A DNA stretch of 64,000 bases. Source: VRUE01 sp044867645. Its GTDB lineage: Bacteria > Actinomycetota > Thermoleophilia > Solirubrobacterales > 70-9. The stretch spans positions 1 to 64,000 of the forward strand of contig JBIOVI010000037.1 of the NCBI GenBank assembly GCA_044867645.1, read 5' to 3'. The notes beneath the pieces were generated by a model. The model saw only the letters and a program-made list of their open reading frames with translations. It was not told where the DNA came from and searched no databases. Position numbers and translations under genes: made by a program. Below are positions 1 through 8,202 of the stretch, in pieces (position 1 is the stretch's first letter; each line of letters starts with the position of its first letter).

Positions 1-2
1 AT

Positions 3-614
3 GCCTACTTGGAGGACCACGCCTTCCTCCTGGAAGCCCTGCTGGCCCTGTATGAAGCGACGTTCGAGCAGCGCTGGTTCGAGGAGGCAGTCGCGCTTGC
101 CGAGACGACCATCGCTCGCTTCGGCGATCCCGAGCGTGGCGGTTTCTTCTCGACCTCCGACGATCACGAGGCGCTGATCGCGCGGCGCAAGGAGATCGGC
201 GACCACCCGATCCCCTCCGGCAACTCGTCGATGGCACTGGGGTTACTGCGTCTCGCCGCACTCAGCGGCGAGCGCGCCTACGAGGCGCAGGCGATCGGCG
301 TGCTGCACCTCTTCGCCAAGGCCGCGCCACGACAGCCCGACGCCTTCGCCCACCTGCTCCGCGCCCTCGACTTTCAGCTCGCACCAACCAAGGAGGTGGC
401 GCTGATCGGTGACGACCTGGCCGAGCTGGCCTCGGTCGTCCGCTCGGACTACCGGCCCCACCTGGTCTTGGCTGGAGGACCGGAGGGCAGCCGCGTTCCC
501 GAGCTGCTCGAGAAACGCACCACGCTCGACGGCAAGCCGACGGCATATGTCTGCGAACACTTCACCTGCCGAGCCCCGGTAACCGTTGCGGAACACCTGG
601 CCGACCTGCTTTGA
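3..614 (+). CDS. YyaL/SSP411-like thioredoxin-domain protein, C-terminal part
   Basis: The reading frame is already open at the window edge, so only about the last 203 residues are present. The segments YLEDHAFLLEALLALYEAT, GGFFSTSDDHEALIARRKE, HPIPSGNSSMA and the terminal CEHFTC match the alpha-barrel (six-hairpin-like) half of the DUF255/YyaL family. Full-length members carry an N-terminal thioredoxin fold and total roughly 600-700 residues, so the thioredoxin part lies upstream of this window. The enzymatic role of the family is not settled. The stop lies just before the MMPL transporter, suggesting co-transcription. Confidence 0.85.
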   Translation, partial: AYLEDHAFLLEALLALYEATFEQRWFEEAVALAETTIARFGDPERGGFFSTSDDHEALIARRKEIGDHPIPSGNSSMALGLLRLAALSGERAYEAQAIGVLHLFAKAAPRQPDAFAHLLRALDFQLAPTKEVALIGDDLAELASVVRSDYRPHLVLAGGPEGSRVPELLEKRTTLDGKPTAYVCEHFTCRAPVTVAEHLADLL

Positions 615-627
615 AAGGATGAGGGAC

Positions 628-3120
628 GTGCGCGGATCGATGTTCACCTTCGCCGCCGGCCGCCGGGTCAAGTGGATCGTCTTCGCCGTCTGGTTCCTGG
701 CAATCTTCATCGCCGCCGGCCCGGCGAATCTACCCGGCAAGTTCGAAGACGCCGAAAGCAACGAGGCGACCTCGTACCTCCCCGGCGACGCCGAATCGAC
801 CAAGGCGCTGGACGCGACCGAGTCGCTGCAAAAGGGCGAAATCGCCCCCGCGGTGATCATCTACCGGCGTGAGTCCGGGCTGACGGCCGCCGATCGGCGC
901 ACGATCGAAGAAGACGTCCGGAGGATGACCAGCGAGCGCTTCCCCGGCGTCATACCCGACGGCGAAACGGCCGCGTCGGGCGGCAAGGGCGGCGGCGGCG
1001 AAAAAGCCCCCGCGTCCGCCGCGGCGGGACGACCGCCCGCTTGCGCAGGCCCAACCACCGCGGTCCCTGGCCAGCCCTCCGGCTATGCGCCCTTCGTCGG
1101 CCCGGTCTGCTCGGCCGACGGCAAGGCGGCGATCGTCACCGCCTACATCAAAGCCGAAGGCGAGGGAGACCGGATCGTCGACCCGGTCAAGTTCTGGCGC
1201 GACGAAATATCGGATCCGGGCAGCGGCCTCGAGGTGAAGATCACCGGAGGCGCCGGCTTCTCCGCCGATGCGATCGAAGTCTTCGAAGGCATCAACGGCA
1301 CCCTGCTGCTGGCCGCGGTCAGCCTGGTGATCTTCCTGCTGATCCTGATCTACCGCTCGCCGATGTTCTTCTTCATCCCGCTCGCCGCGGTGATCTTCGC
1401 CGAGATTCTCTCGCGCTCGATCGGCTACGGGGTATCGGAGCTCGGCGTCACGATCAACGGCCAGTCGAGCTCGATCATGTCGGTGCTGGTGCTGGGCGCC
1501 GGCACCGACTACGCGCTGCTGCTCGTCGCCCGCTATCGCGAGGAGCTGCACCACTCGGTGGATAAGCACGAGGCGATGCGCACCGCGCTCGCCTCGGCCG
1601 GGCCGGCGATCTTCGCCTCCGCAGCGACCGTGATCGCGGCGCTGCTCTGCCTGACCATCGCCAAGGTGAACGGCACCGCGGGCCTCGGCCCGATCGCCGC
1701 GATCGGCATCGCCTGCGCGGCACTCTCGATGCTGACCCTGCTGCCGGCGCTGCTGACGATCTTCGGACGCCGCGCCTTCTGGCCCTTCGTACCGCACACG
1801 CCGGAGACGGCACCGAGCCCCGATGCGGTCTCCGAGCGGGCCCGGCGGCGGATCGTCGAAGGGGGCGCGATGGGTGCTCTCGCCCGCGTGATCGTCGCCT
1901 GCCTACTGGTGCTCGTGCTGCTGCCGCTGGTGCTGATCAACTGGGTCCTGCGGCGGCTCAGCGGGCGGCGGATCCCGTCGCTGATCGTCGGCCCGCTCGA
2001 TAGGGCGATCTTCCAGCCCTACGAGGTGCGCCGGCACAAGCTCGAGCACGCCGCCGACGCCACCCACGGCTTCTGGGCGCGGGTCGGCAAACGCGTCGCC
2101 CTCTCCCCCACGCGGATCATGGGCGGCTCGCTCGTCGTCCTGCTGATCTTCTGCGGAGGCTTCGCCTTCTTCTCCACCGAACTGACCAGCGAAGACAGCT
2201 ACCGCACCGAAGTCGAATCGGTCGAAGGCCAGCATCTGCTCGACAGGAGCTTCCCCTCTGGCACCACCGCCCTCACCGACGTCGTCGTCGAGGACCGGGC
2301 CGACCTGCAGGCCGTGCGGCGCGCGGTCGAGGGGGTGGAAGGCGTCGACACGGTCTCCCAACCGGTTGCCGCGGGGCCGCCGGGGACCCTGGTCCAGGCG
2401 ACCCTCGAACCCAACCCCTACTCGACCGAGGCCTTCGATCTGGTCGAGCCGATCCGCAACGCCGCGCACGAGGTCGCTCCCAGCACGCTCGTCGGCGGGC
2501 CGACCGCGGTCGAATTCGACGTCCGCGACGCCGCCGGCTGGGACTCGATCGTGATCCCGCCGATCATCCTCGTGGTCGTGCTCCTGATCCTGATCGCCCT
2601 GCTGCGCGCGGTGATGGCGCCGCTGATCCTGATCGGCACCGTGATCCTCAGCTTCCTCGCCGCCCTCGGGGTCGGCTACTTCTTCTTCGACGTGGTCTTC
2701 GGCTTCCCAGGATCGGACCCCTCGCTGCCGCTCTTTGCCTTCGTCTTCCTGGTCGCCCTGGGGGTCGACTACAACATCTTCCTGATCGCCCGCGCCCGCG
2801 AGGAAACGATCCAGCACGGCTCCGAACAGGGGATCCTGCGCGCCCTCGCGGTCACCGGCGGCGTCATCACCAGCGCCGGCATCGTCCTCGCCGGCACCTT
2901 CTCGGTGCTCGCCGTCCTCCCCCTCACCTTCCTCACCGAGCTCGGCTTCGTGGTCGCCTTCGGCGTCCTCCTCGACACCTTCTTAGTCCGCAGCGTCCTA
3001 GTCCCCGCAATCGCCCTAGGCCTAGGCGACAAGTTCTGGTGGCCGTCTTCCCTCTCAAAGAGAGGGGACGGCACCGCACCGCCAGCTCCCGCGCAAGAGC
3101 AAGAACTGACCCGCCCCTAG
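628..3120 (+). CDS. MMPL-family (RND) membrane transporter
   Basis: About 830 residues with two copies of the MMPL/RND layout: one TM helix (WIVFAVWFLAIF), a large external loop, then a block of five or six helices, repeated in the second half. The conserved helix segments GAGTDYALLLVARYREEL and ALGVDYNIFLIARAREE are the proton-relay helices of MMPL proteins. Actinobacterial members export lipids or act as drug exporters; the substrate here cannot be read. GTG 628 was chosen because AAAGGA sits about 8 nt upstream; ATG 619 and ATG 640 are alternatives. It lies 13 bp after the YyaL-like gene. The last 25 residues are a low-complexity Pro/Ala tail. Confidence 0.88.
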   Translation: MRGSMFTFAAGRRVKWIVFAVWFLAIFIAAGPANLPGKFEDAESNEATSYLPGDAESTKALDATESLQKGEIAPAVIIYRRESGLTAADRRTIEEDVRRMTSERFPGVIPDGETAASGGKGGGGEKAPASAAAGRPPACAGPTTAVPGQPSGYAPFVGPVCSADGKAAIVTAYIKAEGEGDRIVDPVKFWRDEISDPGSGLEVKITGGAGFSADAIEVFEGINGTLLLAAVSLVIFLLILIYRSPMFFFIPLAAVIFAEILSRSIGYGVSELGVTINGQSSSIMSVLVLGAGTDYALLLVARYREELHHSVDKHEAMRTALASAGPAIFASAATVIAALLCLTIAKVNGTAGLGPIAAIGIACAALSMLTLLPALLTIFGRRAFWPFVPHTPETAPSPDAVSERARRRIVEGGAMGALARVIVACLLVLVLLPLVLINWVLRRLSGRRIPSLIVGPLDRAIFQPYEVRRHKLEHAADATHGFWARVGKRVALSPTRIMGGSLVVLLIFCGGFAFFSTELTSEDSYRTEVESVEGQHLLDRSFPSGTTALTDVVVEDRADLQAVRRAVEGVEGVDTVSQPVAAGPPGTLVQATLEPNPYSTEAFDLVEPIRNAAHEVAPSTLVGGPTAVEFDVRDAAGWDSIVIPPIILVVVLLILIALLRAVMAPLILIGTVILSFLAALGVGYFFFDVVFGFPGSDPSLPLFAFVFLVALGVDYNIFLIARAREETIQHGSEQGILRALAVTGGVITSAGIVLAGTFSVLAVLPLTFLTELGFVVAFGVLLDTFLVRSVLVPAIALGLGDKFWWPSSLSKRGDGTAPPAPAQEQELTRP

Positions 3121-3130
3121 CGCTACGCAA

Positions 3131-3154
3131 GCTAGACCCCGGCCGGTCTTTAGC
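3131..3154 (+). terminator. Candidate terminator after the MMPL gene
   Basis: GCTAGACC and GGTCTTTAGC form a short GC-rich hairpin 10 bp after the MMPL stop, with a few T residues in the 3' arm. It is modest and convergent with glnA. Confidence 0.4.
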
Positions 3155-3248
3155 GCCTCTCGCGCGGGTGGCGTGGATGAGGGGTCATCGCCCGCAGCTT
3201 GCGAGGACGATGGCCCTCTCGTGCGCGACAGGACCCGCGCGCCGAGGC

Positions 3249-4601
3249 CTAGAGAACGGGCAAAAAATTCTCGATCTCGTACGGCGTGACCTGCACCCGG
3301 TAGTCGTCCCATTCCTGCCGCTTGATCTCGACGAACCGCCGAAAGGTGTGCTCGCCGAGCGTGCGCAGCACGAGCTCTGAGTCGGCGGCGACGTCGATCG
3401 CCTCGCCCAACGTCTCGGGTAGCTGCTCGATCCCCCGCTGGGCGCGCTCCTCCTGCGAGAGGTGGTACAGGTTCTGCTCCATCGGCTCCGGCAGCTCGTA
3501 GCCCTTCTCGATGCCCTCCAGCCCCGCATGCAGCATGCCGGCAAAGCAGAGATAGGGGTTGCAGGCGGGGTCCGGGCAGCGCAGCTCGGCCCGCGTCGCT
3601 CCCTCCTTGCCGGGGTGGTAAAGCGGCACCCGGATCAGGGCGGAGCGGTTGCGGCGCGACCAGGAGAGGTAGACCGGCGCCTCGTAGCCTGGAACGAGCC
3701 GCTTGTAGGAGTTGACCCACTGAGCGAAGAGCGGGGAGATCTCGCGGGCGTGCCGCAACTGCCCAGCGATGAACGCCTTCGCGGTCGCCGAGAGGAAGTA
3801 CTGGTCGTCGGGGTCGAAGAAGGCGTTCTTGCCGTCTTTCGCCAGCGACTGGTGAACGTGCATGCCGGAGCCGTTCTCGCCAAAGAGCGGCTTCGGCATG
3901 AAGGTCGCGTGCCAGCCGTATTTCATCGCGTACTCCTTGACGACGATGCGGTACGTCATGCAGTCGTCGGACATCTGCAGCGCGTCCTTGTAGCGCATGT
4001 CGACCTCGTGCTGGGAGGGGCCGACCTCGTGATGGGTGTACTCGACGTGGATGCCCATCTTCTCCAGCGCCAGCACCGTCTCGCGGCGCACGTCGGAGCC
4101 GGCGTCGAGCGTGGTCAGGTCGAAGTAGCCGCCCTCGTCGAGCACCTCCGGTACGCCCCCCTCCGGTTTGGCGGAGCGAAAGTAGAAGTACTCCAGCTCG
4201 GGACCGATGTTGTAGGCGTCGAAGCCGAGATCCTGCGCGCGCTGCAGGGCACGGCGCATGATCCAGCGGGGGTCTCCCTCATAGGGGTCGCCGCCCGGGA
4301 CCTTGATGTCGCAGAACATGCGGGCGACGGCGTTCTCCTCCTCGGGCCGCCAGGGGATGATCGCGAAGGTGGAGGGGTCGGGCATCGCGATCATGTCCGA
4401 CTCCTCGATCGGGTTGAAGCCGGTTATCGAGGAACCGTCGAAGCCCATGCCACCCTCGAGAGCGTCCTCGAGCTCGGCCGAATTGATCGAGAAGCTCTTC
4501 AGCTGGCCGAGGACGTCGGTGAACCAGAGTCGAATGAAACGAACGTCGCGCTCCTTGACGATCTCGGCCACATCAGCGGCACTCGTTGCTTGCTCTGCCA
4601 T
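3249..4601 (-). CDS. glnA: Type I glutamine synthetase
   Basis: 450 residues; makes glutamine from glutamate, ammonia and ATP as a cytoplasmic dodecamer. Visible landmarks are the beta-grasp start (IRLWFTDVLGQLKSFSI), the active-site segments FDGSSITGFNPIEESDM, GPSQHEVDMRY and GSGMHVHQSL, and the substrate arginine stretch NRSALIRVP. Length and the NLYHLSQEERAQRGIEQLP stretch fit the shorter GSI-alpha type rather than the adenylylated GSI-beta type, so control is more likely transcriptional or by feedback. That is inference from length and similarity. ATG 4601 follows a purine-rich AGGAGACCC. The upstream region carries phased repeats resembling a nitrogen-regulator site. Confidence 0.96.
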   Translation of the reverse strand: MAEQATSAADVAEIVKERDVRFIRLWFTDVLGQLKSFSINSAELEDALEGGMGFDGSSITGFNPIEESDMIAMPDPSTFAIIPWRPEEENAVARMFCDIKVPGGDPYEGDPRWIMRRALQRAQDLGFDAYNIGPELEYFYFRSAKPEGGVPEVLDEGGYFDLTTLDAGSDVRRETVLALEKMGIHVEYTHHEVGPSQHEVDMRYKDALQMSDDCMTYRIVVKEYAMKYGWHATFMPKPLFGENGSGMHVHQSLAKDGKNAFFDPDDQYFLSATAKAFIAGQLRHAREISPLFAQWVNSYKRLVPGYEAPVYLSWSRRNRSALIRVPLYHPGKEGATRAELRCPDPACNPYLCFAGMLHAGLEGIEKGYELPEPMEQNLYHLSQEERAQRGIEQLPETLGEAIDVAADSELVLRTLGEHTFRRFVEIKRQEWDDYRVQVTPYEIENFLPVL

Positions 4602-4749
4602 TCCGGGTCTCCTTGGCTCTTTTCCGCGCGGTGAGGGGGCAAAGATAGGCGAACTGAACCTGGGAGGTGGAAATCGTCGTATTACGGGTATATGACGATC
4701 CGCACAGCGGGTTGCGAGAGAGTCTGAAAGCCGGTATAACTTACTTCGC

Positions 4750-4800
4750 GTAAGTTAATGGCTTAAAGTAAAGTAAAGGCCACGTAAAGGCTCTGTAAAG
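4750..4800. promoter_or_regulatory. 11-bp-phased GTAAAG repeats, candidate GlnR/OmpR-family operator
   Basis: GTAAAG occurs at 4768, 4773, 4784 and 4795; the last three are spaced exactly 11 bp apart. AACTTAC/GTAAGTT form an inverted repeat just upstream (about 4738-4756). Eleven-base phasing is the spacing of half-sites bound by OmpR-family regulators, including actinobacterial GlnR (consensus GTnAC-n6-GaAAC-n6). The site is between divergent glnA and the AhpD-fold gene, 150-200 bp upstream of glnA. No glnR gene lies in this window. Confidence 0.45.
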
Positions 4801-4829
4801 CGGAATTTGCGCTCAGAGCCAAAGGCGGG

Positions 4830-5402
4830 ATGCAAGTGACGGTAAAAACGGCAGTAAGCAGATTTCAGATTCACGACGAGTTGACGGCTCCCGACGAGAG
4901 CGCTCCCCTGATCAAGAGCATCCAGGCGGCCGGCGGCGCGGTGACCAAGTTCGTCGGCGTTCTCGCCGGCGCGCCCGCGGTGCTGCGTGCCTACACCCGG
5001 ATGCGCTCCGAGCTACGCGGCGGCGTTCTGCCGCGGGCAACCCGCGAGCGGATCGCCCTGGCGGTCGCCGAGCATCGCCACGACCCCTACAGCATCGCCC
5101 AGCACGCGAAGTCGGCGCGGCGCGCCGGCCTCGGGCTGGACGAGGTCTCCAGGGCACGCAGCTTCAGCTCGGGCGACCCCAAGGAGGCGGCCCTGCTCGA
5201 GTACCTGCAGGCAACCCTGGATGCTGACGGCGTACCCCCCAACCACCTCCACGAGGAGGCACGGGAGATTGGCTGGAGCGACGAGGAGTTGCTGGAGGCG
5301 GTAGCCCACCTGGCTCTGAACGAGTTCCAGAGCCTGATCGCCAGCGCGGCGGCGTTGCCCAAAGACCAAGCCACGCCGAGAGTCCTCCCCTCGGCGGCGT
5401 AG
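4830..5402 (+). CDS. AhpD-fold (carboxymuconolactone decarboxylase-like) protein without cysteines
   Basis: 190 residues. The segment LPRATRERIALAVAEHRHD, then YSIAQHAKSARRAGL and DEELLEAVAHLALNEF, follow the CMD/AhpD all-helical fold with its conserved histidine. Family members with peroxidase activity carry a CxxC pair just before that histidine; here the positions read D-P-Y-S, and the whole protein contains no cysteine. It is therefore unlikely to be a thiol peroxidase, and its role is unknown. ATG 4830 follows AAAGGCGGG. It is divergent from glnA across the phased repeats. Confidence 0.75.
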   Translation: MQVTVKTAVSRFQIHDELTAPDESAPLIKSIQAAGGAVTKFVGVLAGAPAVLRAYTRMRSELRGGVLPRATRERIALAVAEHRHDPYSIAQHAKSARRAGLGLDEVSRARSFSSGDPKEAALLEYLQATLDADGVPPNHLHEEAREIGWSDEELLEAVAHLALNEFQSLIASAAALPKDQATPRVLPSAA

Positions 5403-5404
5403 GC

Positions 5405-5432
5405 GCGCGGGTCCTGTCACGGGCCCGCGCGA
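5405..5432. terminator. Bidirectional hairpin terminator
   Basis: CGCGCGGG(T)CC and GG(G)CCCGCGCG pair around a TGTCAC loop, giving an 11-bp stem exactly between the convergent stops at 5402 and 5441. Confidence 0.6.
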
Positions 5433-5440
5433 TCTGCGCG

Positions 5441-6169
5441 TCAGTTCTCTACGACCGTCGCGGTGTAGAGCAGCCGTGCCGTCGAGTAGCGGCAGCCGTA
5501 GGTGGCTCGCTTGCCGACGCTCTGCTGGGGCTCGCCCTGGCGGACGTCGGTCGTGTTGGTGCATTTGCCCGGCTCGCGGCTGGCGCGCCAGGCGTTCTGG
5601 GACGAGAGGTCCTGGGCGAAGGCAGGTGCCCAAGTCGGGATCGTCAGGCCGACGATGTCGCCCTTTTCGACCGGCAGCGAGGCGCCGAACTTGACCGTCT
5701 GGCCGAGGTACGGGGTGAGGACGTGAATCGAGCCCTGGCTGCGCAGGTTGTAGCGAGGCGGGTTGCTGCCAGGGACGCGACGCAGGATCGCGAGCCGCGC
5801 CTCGGGCGGGGTACCGAAGAAGCCGTTGAAGAAGGAGCGCTGCTTGTTGGTCGGCTCGGCGAGGGTCAGCGTCCAGGCCTTGACCTTGCCGGCCTTCCGC
5901 ACCCGGAAGGGCAGACTTCCCTGGTCCGTGCTGACCTGAAAACCGGTGACGCTGCCGACCGCCTGGCAGGGCAACTCCGGGCAGGATGGGTCGGGCACGG
6001 TCGCGGTGCCGCCGAGCACGACGGTCGTACGGGCGGCGGTCGCCGCACCGGCGCCGGCCGCCGTCGCGACTAGAACCGCGAGGCAACCCGCAAGCGCGAT
6101 CGCAGCCGCTAGGCGGCTGCTCCTGGCGATCCGATCAGCGACGCCAGCTCTCAGGGAAGACCTCGACAT
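5441..6169 (-). CDS. Secreted protein of unknown function
   Basis: 242 residues. An N-terminal Arg-rich stretch is followed by a hydrophobic segment (LAAAIALAGCLAVLVATAA) and an Ala-rich cleavage region, so it is exported. The mature part has four cysteines and a beta-rich look (VTGFQVSTDQGSLPFRVRKA, VEKGDIVGLTIPTWAP). I do not recognise a named domain. It is transcribed in the same direction as the RlpA-like gene upstream, 63 bp away. Confidence 0.7.
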   Translation of the reverse strand: MSRSSLRAGVADRIARSSRLAAAIALAGCLAVLVATAAGAGAATAARTTVVLGGTATVPDPSCPELPCQAVGSVTGFQVSTDQGSLPFRVRKAGKVKAWTLTLAEPTNKQRSFFNGFFGTPPEARLAILRRVPGSNPPRYNLRSQGSIHVLTPYLGQTVKFGASLPVEKGDIVGLTIPTWAPAFAQDLSSQNAWRASREPGKCTNTTDVRQGEPQQSVGKRATYGCRYSTARLLYTATVVEN

Positions 6170-6232
6170 GCCACGCTCCTCTCATAGAAAAGTCCTGCTC
6201 AGGCGGGGAAGACTAGCCGCAGCGGCGGCTGT

Positions 6233-6721
6233 TCAGCGGCCCACACGTCCCGCGAAGCGCGTCTGCCTCGCGTACTGGAGCGAGACCGCATAGCGAATCG
6301 GCCCCGAGCCGTCGAAGCCGAGGAGCTGACGGGCGCCGTTGGTCAGGTCCCAGGAGTGCTCGCCGCCGTAGGGGCCGCGGTCGATCACGGTGGTGACGAT
6401 CTGGCGGCCGCGAAAGAGGAACTTGACGGTGGTGCCGCAAGGAAGATTGCGATGGGCGACACCGATCGTGCCTGGGCGCAGCACCTGTCCGCAGGCGGTG
6501 CGGCTGCCGTAGAAGCCAGGGCCGTACCAGGTGGCGCCGGCCCAGCGCATCGGCGCGAAGGCGATGCCGCGCCCTTCCTGGGCACCGCTGGCAGGGAGGG
6601 TCGAAGCACCCCCGGTCTCCGCCTGCGCGGGGGCGGTGGCGAGCGCCAGCATCGCCGCGATCAGCGTCAGGGCCGTCCAAAAATGGTTTTTCCGCCAGGG
6701 GCGGTTCGCGTCTGTCTTCAT
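6233..6721 (-). CDS. RlpA-like double-psi beta-barrel wall protein
   Basis: 162 residues with a signal peptide (FWTALTLIAAMLALATAPAQA) and a DPBB domain over the last two thirds. GATWYGPGFYGSRTACGQ, GVAHRNLPCGTTVKF and VIDRGPYGGEHSWDLT match RlpA/3D-type hydrolase folds; the RGPY-D element holds the acidic residue associated with lytic transglycosylase activity in RlpA. Predicted role: peptidoglycan cleavage outside the membrane. It is preceded by a c-di-AMP riboswitch, which fits a gene tied to turgor and wall remodelling. Confidence 0.85.
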   Translation of the reverse strand: MKTDANRPWRKNHFWTALTLIAAMLALATAPAQAETGGASTLPASGAQEGRGIAFAPMRWAGATWYGPGFYGSRTACGQVLRPGTIGVAHRNLPCGTTVKFLFRGRQIVTTVIDRGPYGGEHSWDLTNGARQLLGFDGSGPIRYAVSLQYARQTRFAGRVGR

Positions 6722-6727
6722 AGCTCT

Positions 6728-6872
6728 TTCGGACGCTTACGGGGTTAGCTGACGGGCTCGCGCTGAAAGAGCTGCGCTACGCGGCAGAAGCCTGCGATTC
6801 GCCCCAACTTGTGGGTCCCCCGCTCCCCGCGATATGTGGCGGAGATTCAGCGGAAGTTGGCGGCACGTTAGC
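6728..6872 (-). ncRNA. ydaO/yuaA c-di-AMP riboswitch
   Basis: Read on the minus strand, the leader contains the ydaO conserved blocks in order: CGCTGAATCTCCGCC (6852-6838), GAGCGGGGGACCCA (6825-6812), GGGGCGAATC (6805-6796) and CCCGTCAGCTAACCCC followed by GTAAGCG (6756-6734). It ends just before the RlpA-like start codon at 6721. This class senses cyclic di-AMP and usually turns off wall-hydrolase and osmolyte or potassium genes when the ligand is high. The short distance to the start suggests translational control or an overlapping terminator; I saw no separate terminator hairpin. Confidence 0.9.
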
Positions 6873-6903
6873 AAACGCTAAGACAGGAAATTGTGAAGAG
6901 ATA

Positions 6904-6931
6904 GGAAAGGCCCCCTCGCGGGGGCCTTTCC
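6904..6931 (-). terminator. rnpB intrinsic terminator
   Basis: GGAAAGGCCCCC and GGGGGCCTTTCC form a 12-bp perfect stem with a 4-nt loop, directly after the 3' end of RNase P RNA on the minus strand and before the riboswitch leader. Confidence 0.75.
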
Positions 6932-7300
6932 TCAGCGGGCCTGTAAGCCGGATCCTGTCGTGAGCGACCATCTATCTCACCGGGACCGAAGTCCCGAGGG
7001 GCCGCCGAAGCGGCCCTGCGGCCTACCTGGATCTCGCCGGGCAGGGTCGACGATCCTGTTTGGCCTTGCACCGGGCGGGGTTTGCCTGGCCGCCGCGTCA
7101 CCGCGGCGCCGGTGCGCTCTTACCGCACCATTTCACCTTTGCCTGTACGCGGCTCACGTGTGGCCGCGCCATCGGCCGTGTGTTTCTGTGGCACTTTCCC
7201 GCGGGTTTCCCCGGGTGGGCGTTACCCACCGCCCTCGCCCTGTGGTGTCCGGACTTTCCTCGAGGGGTTTTCTCTCCCCACGCGGTCGCTCGGCCCGCCA
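6932..7300 (-). ncRNA. rnpB: RNase P RNA, bacterial class A
   Basis: On the minus strand the conserved core GAGGAAAGTCCGGAC, AGGGCGGTGGGTAACGCCC-like P7/P10 region, AAAGTGCCACAGAAA, GGTGAAATGGTGCGGTAAG, and the 3' CR segment GATAGATGGTC-CGACAGGATCCGGCTTACAG are all present. The outer P1 helix pairs GCGGGCC (7298-7292) with GGCCCGC (6941-6935), setting the ends. It is the catalytic RNA that matures tRNA 5' ends. A plausible promoter (TTGCGA, 16 bp, TACCAT) lies just upstream on the minus strand around 7304-7331. Confidence 0.95.
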
Positions 7301-7359
7301 CCCGATGGTACCGCTCACAGAGCCGCTCGCAACAAATGCATCGAATATCCTGCGCCGCG

Positions 7360-8181
7360 ATGCCGACGGCCGTGGTCACCGGAGCGGGAGGCGGGCTCGG
7401 CCGCGCGATCGCGCTCGACCTCGCCAGCCGTGGCTTCCTGGTCCACGCCACGGACATCGACCCCGACGCGGCCGCCCGAACCGCTGCCGACATCGGCTCC
7501 GGAGGCACTTCGACCGCCCTCGACGTGCGAGACGAGGCGGCCTGCAGGGCGACCGCCGCGGCGGCGGCCAGGACGGGGTCGCTCGACGTCTGGGTCAACA
7601 ACGCCGGCGTCCTCTTCACCGGGATGGCCTGGGAGCAGGACGAGAACGCTCGCCGAACGATGCTCGAGGTGAACGCGATCGGGACGATGAATGGGACCGT
7701 CGCCGCGCTGGACACGATGATCGCCGTCGGCCGCGGCCATGTGATCAACGTGATCTCGCTCGCCGGCCTGGTCGCCGCGCCCGGCGAGGTCGCCTACTCC
7801 GCCAGCAAGCACGCCGCTCTGGCTTTCACGCTGGGTACCCTCTTCGACTTGCGCCGGGCGGGCATATCCGGGATCGAGCTCTCGGCGCTCTGCCCAGACG
7901 GCGCCTGGACGCCGATGCTCGAAGACAGTCTTGACGACCCCAACGCGGCGGGCTCGTTCTCGGGCCAGCTGCTGACGCCGGAGCGGGTCGCCCGCGAGGT
8001 GGGGCGCCTCGTCGAACGCCCCCGGCCGATCGCCATCATCCCCCGCTGGCGCGGGCCGCTCCTGCGCCTCTTCGACCTCTTCCCCCGCTTCGCCGTACGG
8101 CTGCTGCCGCTGTTGATGTGGGACGCGCGGCGCAAACAGAGACGTTACAAACGTCTAATCGAGTCGGGCAACTGGCCCTGA
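7360..8181 (+). CDS. SDR-family oxidoreductase
   Basis: 273 residues. The Rossmann motif TGAGGGLG follows the start; NNAG sits mid-domain, and the catalytic Ser plus YSASK (S-Y-K triad) lies in ISLAGLVAAPGEVAYSASK. It is a classical NAD(P)-dependent dehydrogenase/reductase with unknown substrate. A C-terminal basic/hydrophobic stretch (LFPRFAVRLLPLLMWDARRKQ) may touch the membrane. ATG 7360 puts the Rossmann fold at the usual distance from the N-terminus; ATG 7336 is in frame and possible. It is divergent from rnpB. Confidence 0.88.
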   Translation: MPTAVVTGAGGGLGRAIALDLASRGFLVHATDIDPDAAARTAADIGSGGTSTALDVRDEAACRATAAAAARTGSLDVWVNNAGVLFTGMAWEQDENARRTMLEVNAIGTMNGTVAALDTMIAVGRGHVINVISLAGLVAAPGEVAYSASKHAALAFTLGTLFDLRRAGISGIELSALCPDGAWTPMLEDSLDDPNAAGSFSGQLLTPERVAREVGRLVERPRPIAIIPRWRGPLLRLFDLFPRFAVRLLPLLMWDARRKQRRYKRLIESGNWP

Positions 8182-8202
8182 CCTGACGGTCCAGGGATCG
8201 CC

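Noticed and set aside
730..1797. Long minus-strand open frame inside the MMPL gene
   Set aside because: Charged, low-complexity translation typical of antisense frames in high-GC genes; the plus-strand gene has clear MMPL motifs.
3043..3071. Inverted repeat CCGTC/GACGG with CCCTCTC/GAGAGGG at the MMPL 3' end
   Set aside because: It lies inside the coding sequence, ahead of the stop; a terminator there would truncate the mRNA. The hairpin at 3131-3154 is better placed.
4750..4800. Pho-box reading of the GTAAAG repeats
   Set aside because: PhoP sites also have 11-bp phasing, but the adjacent gene is glnA and the core is not GTTCAC-like; GlnR is the simpler reading, though not proven.
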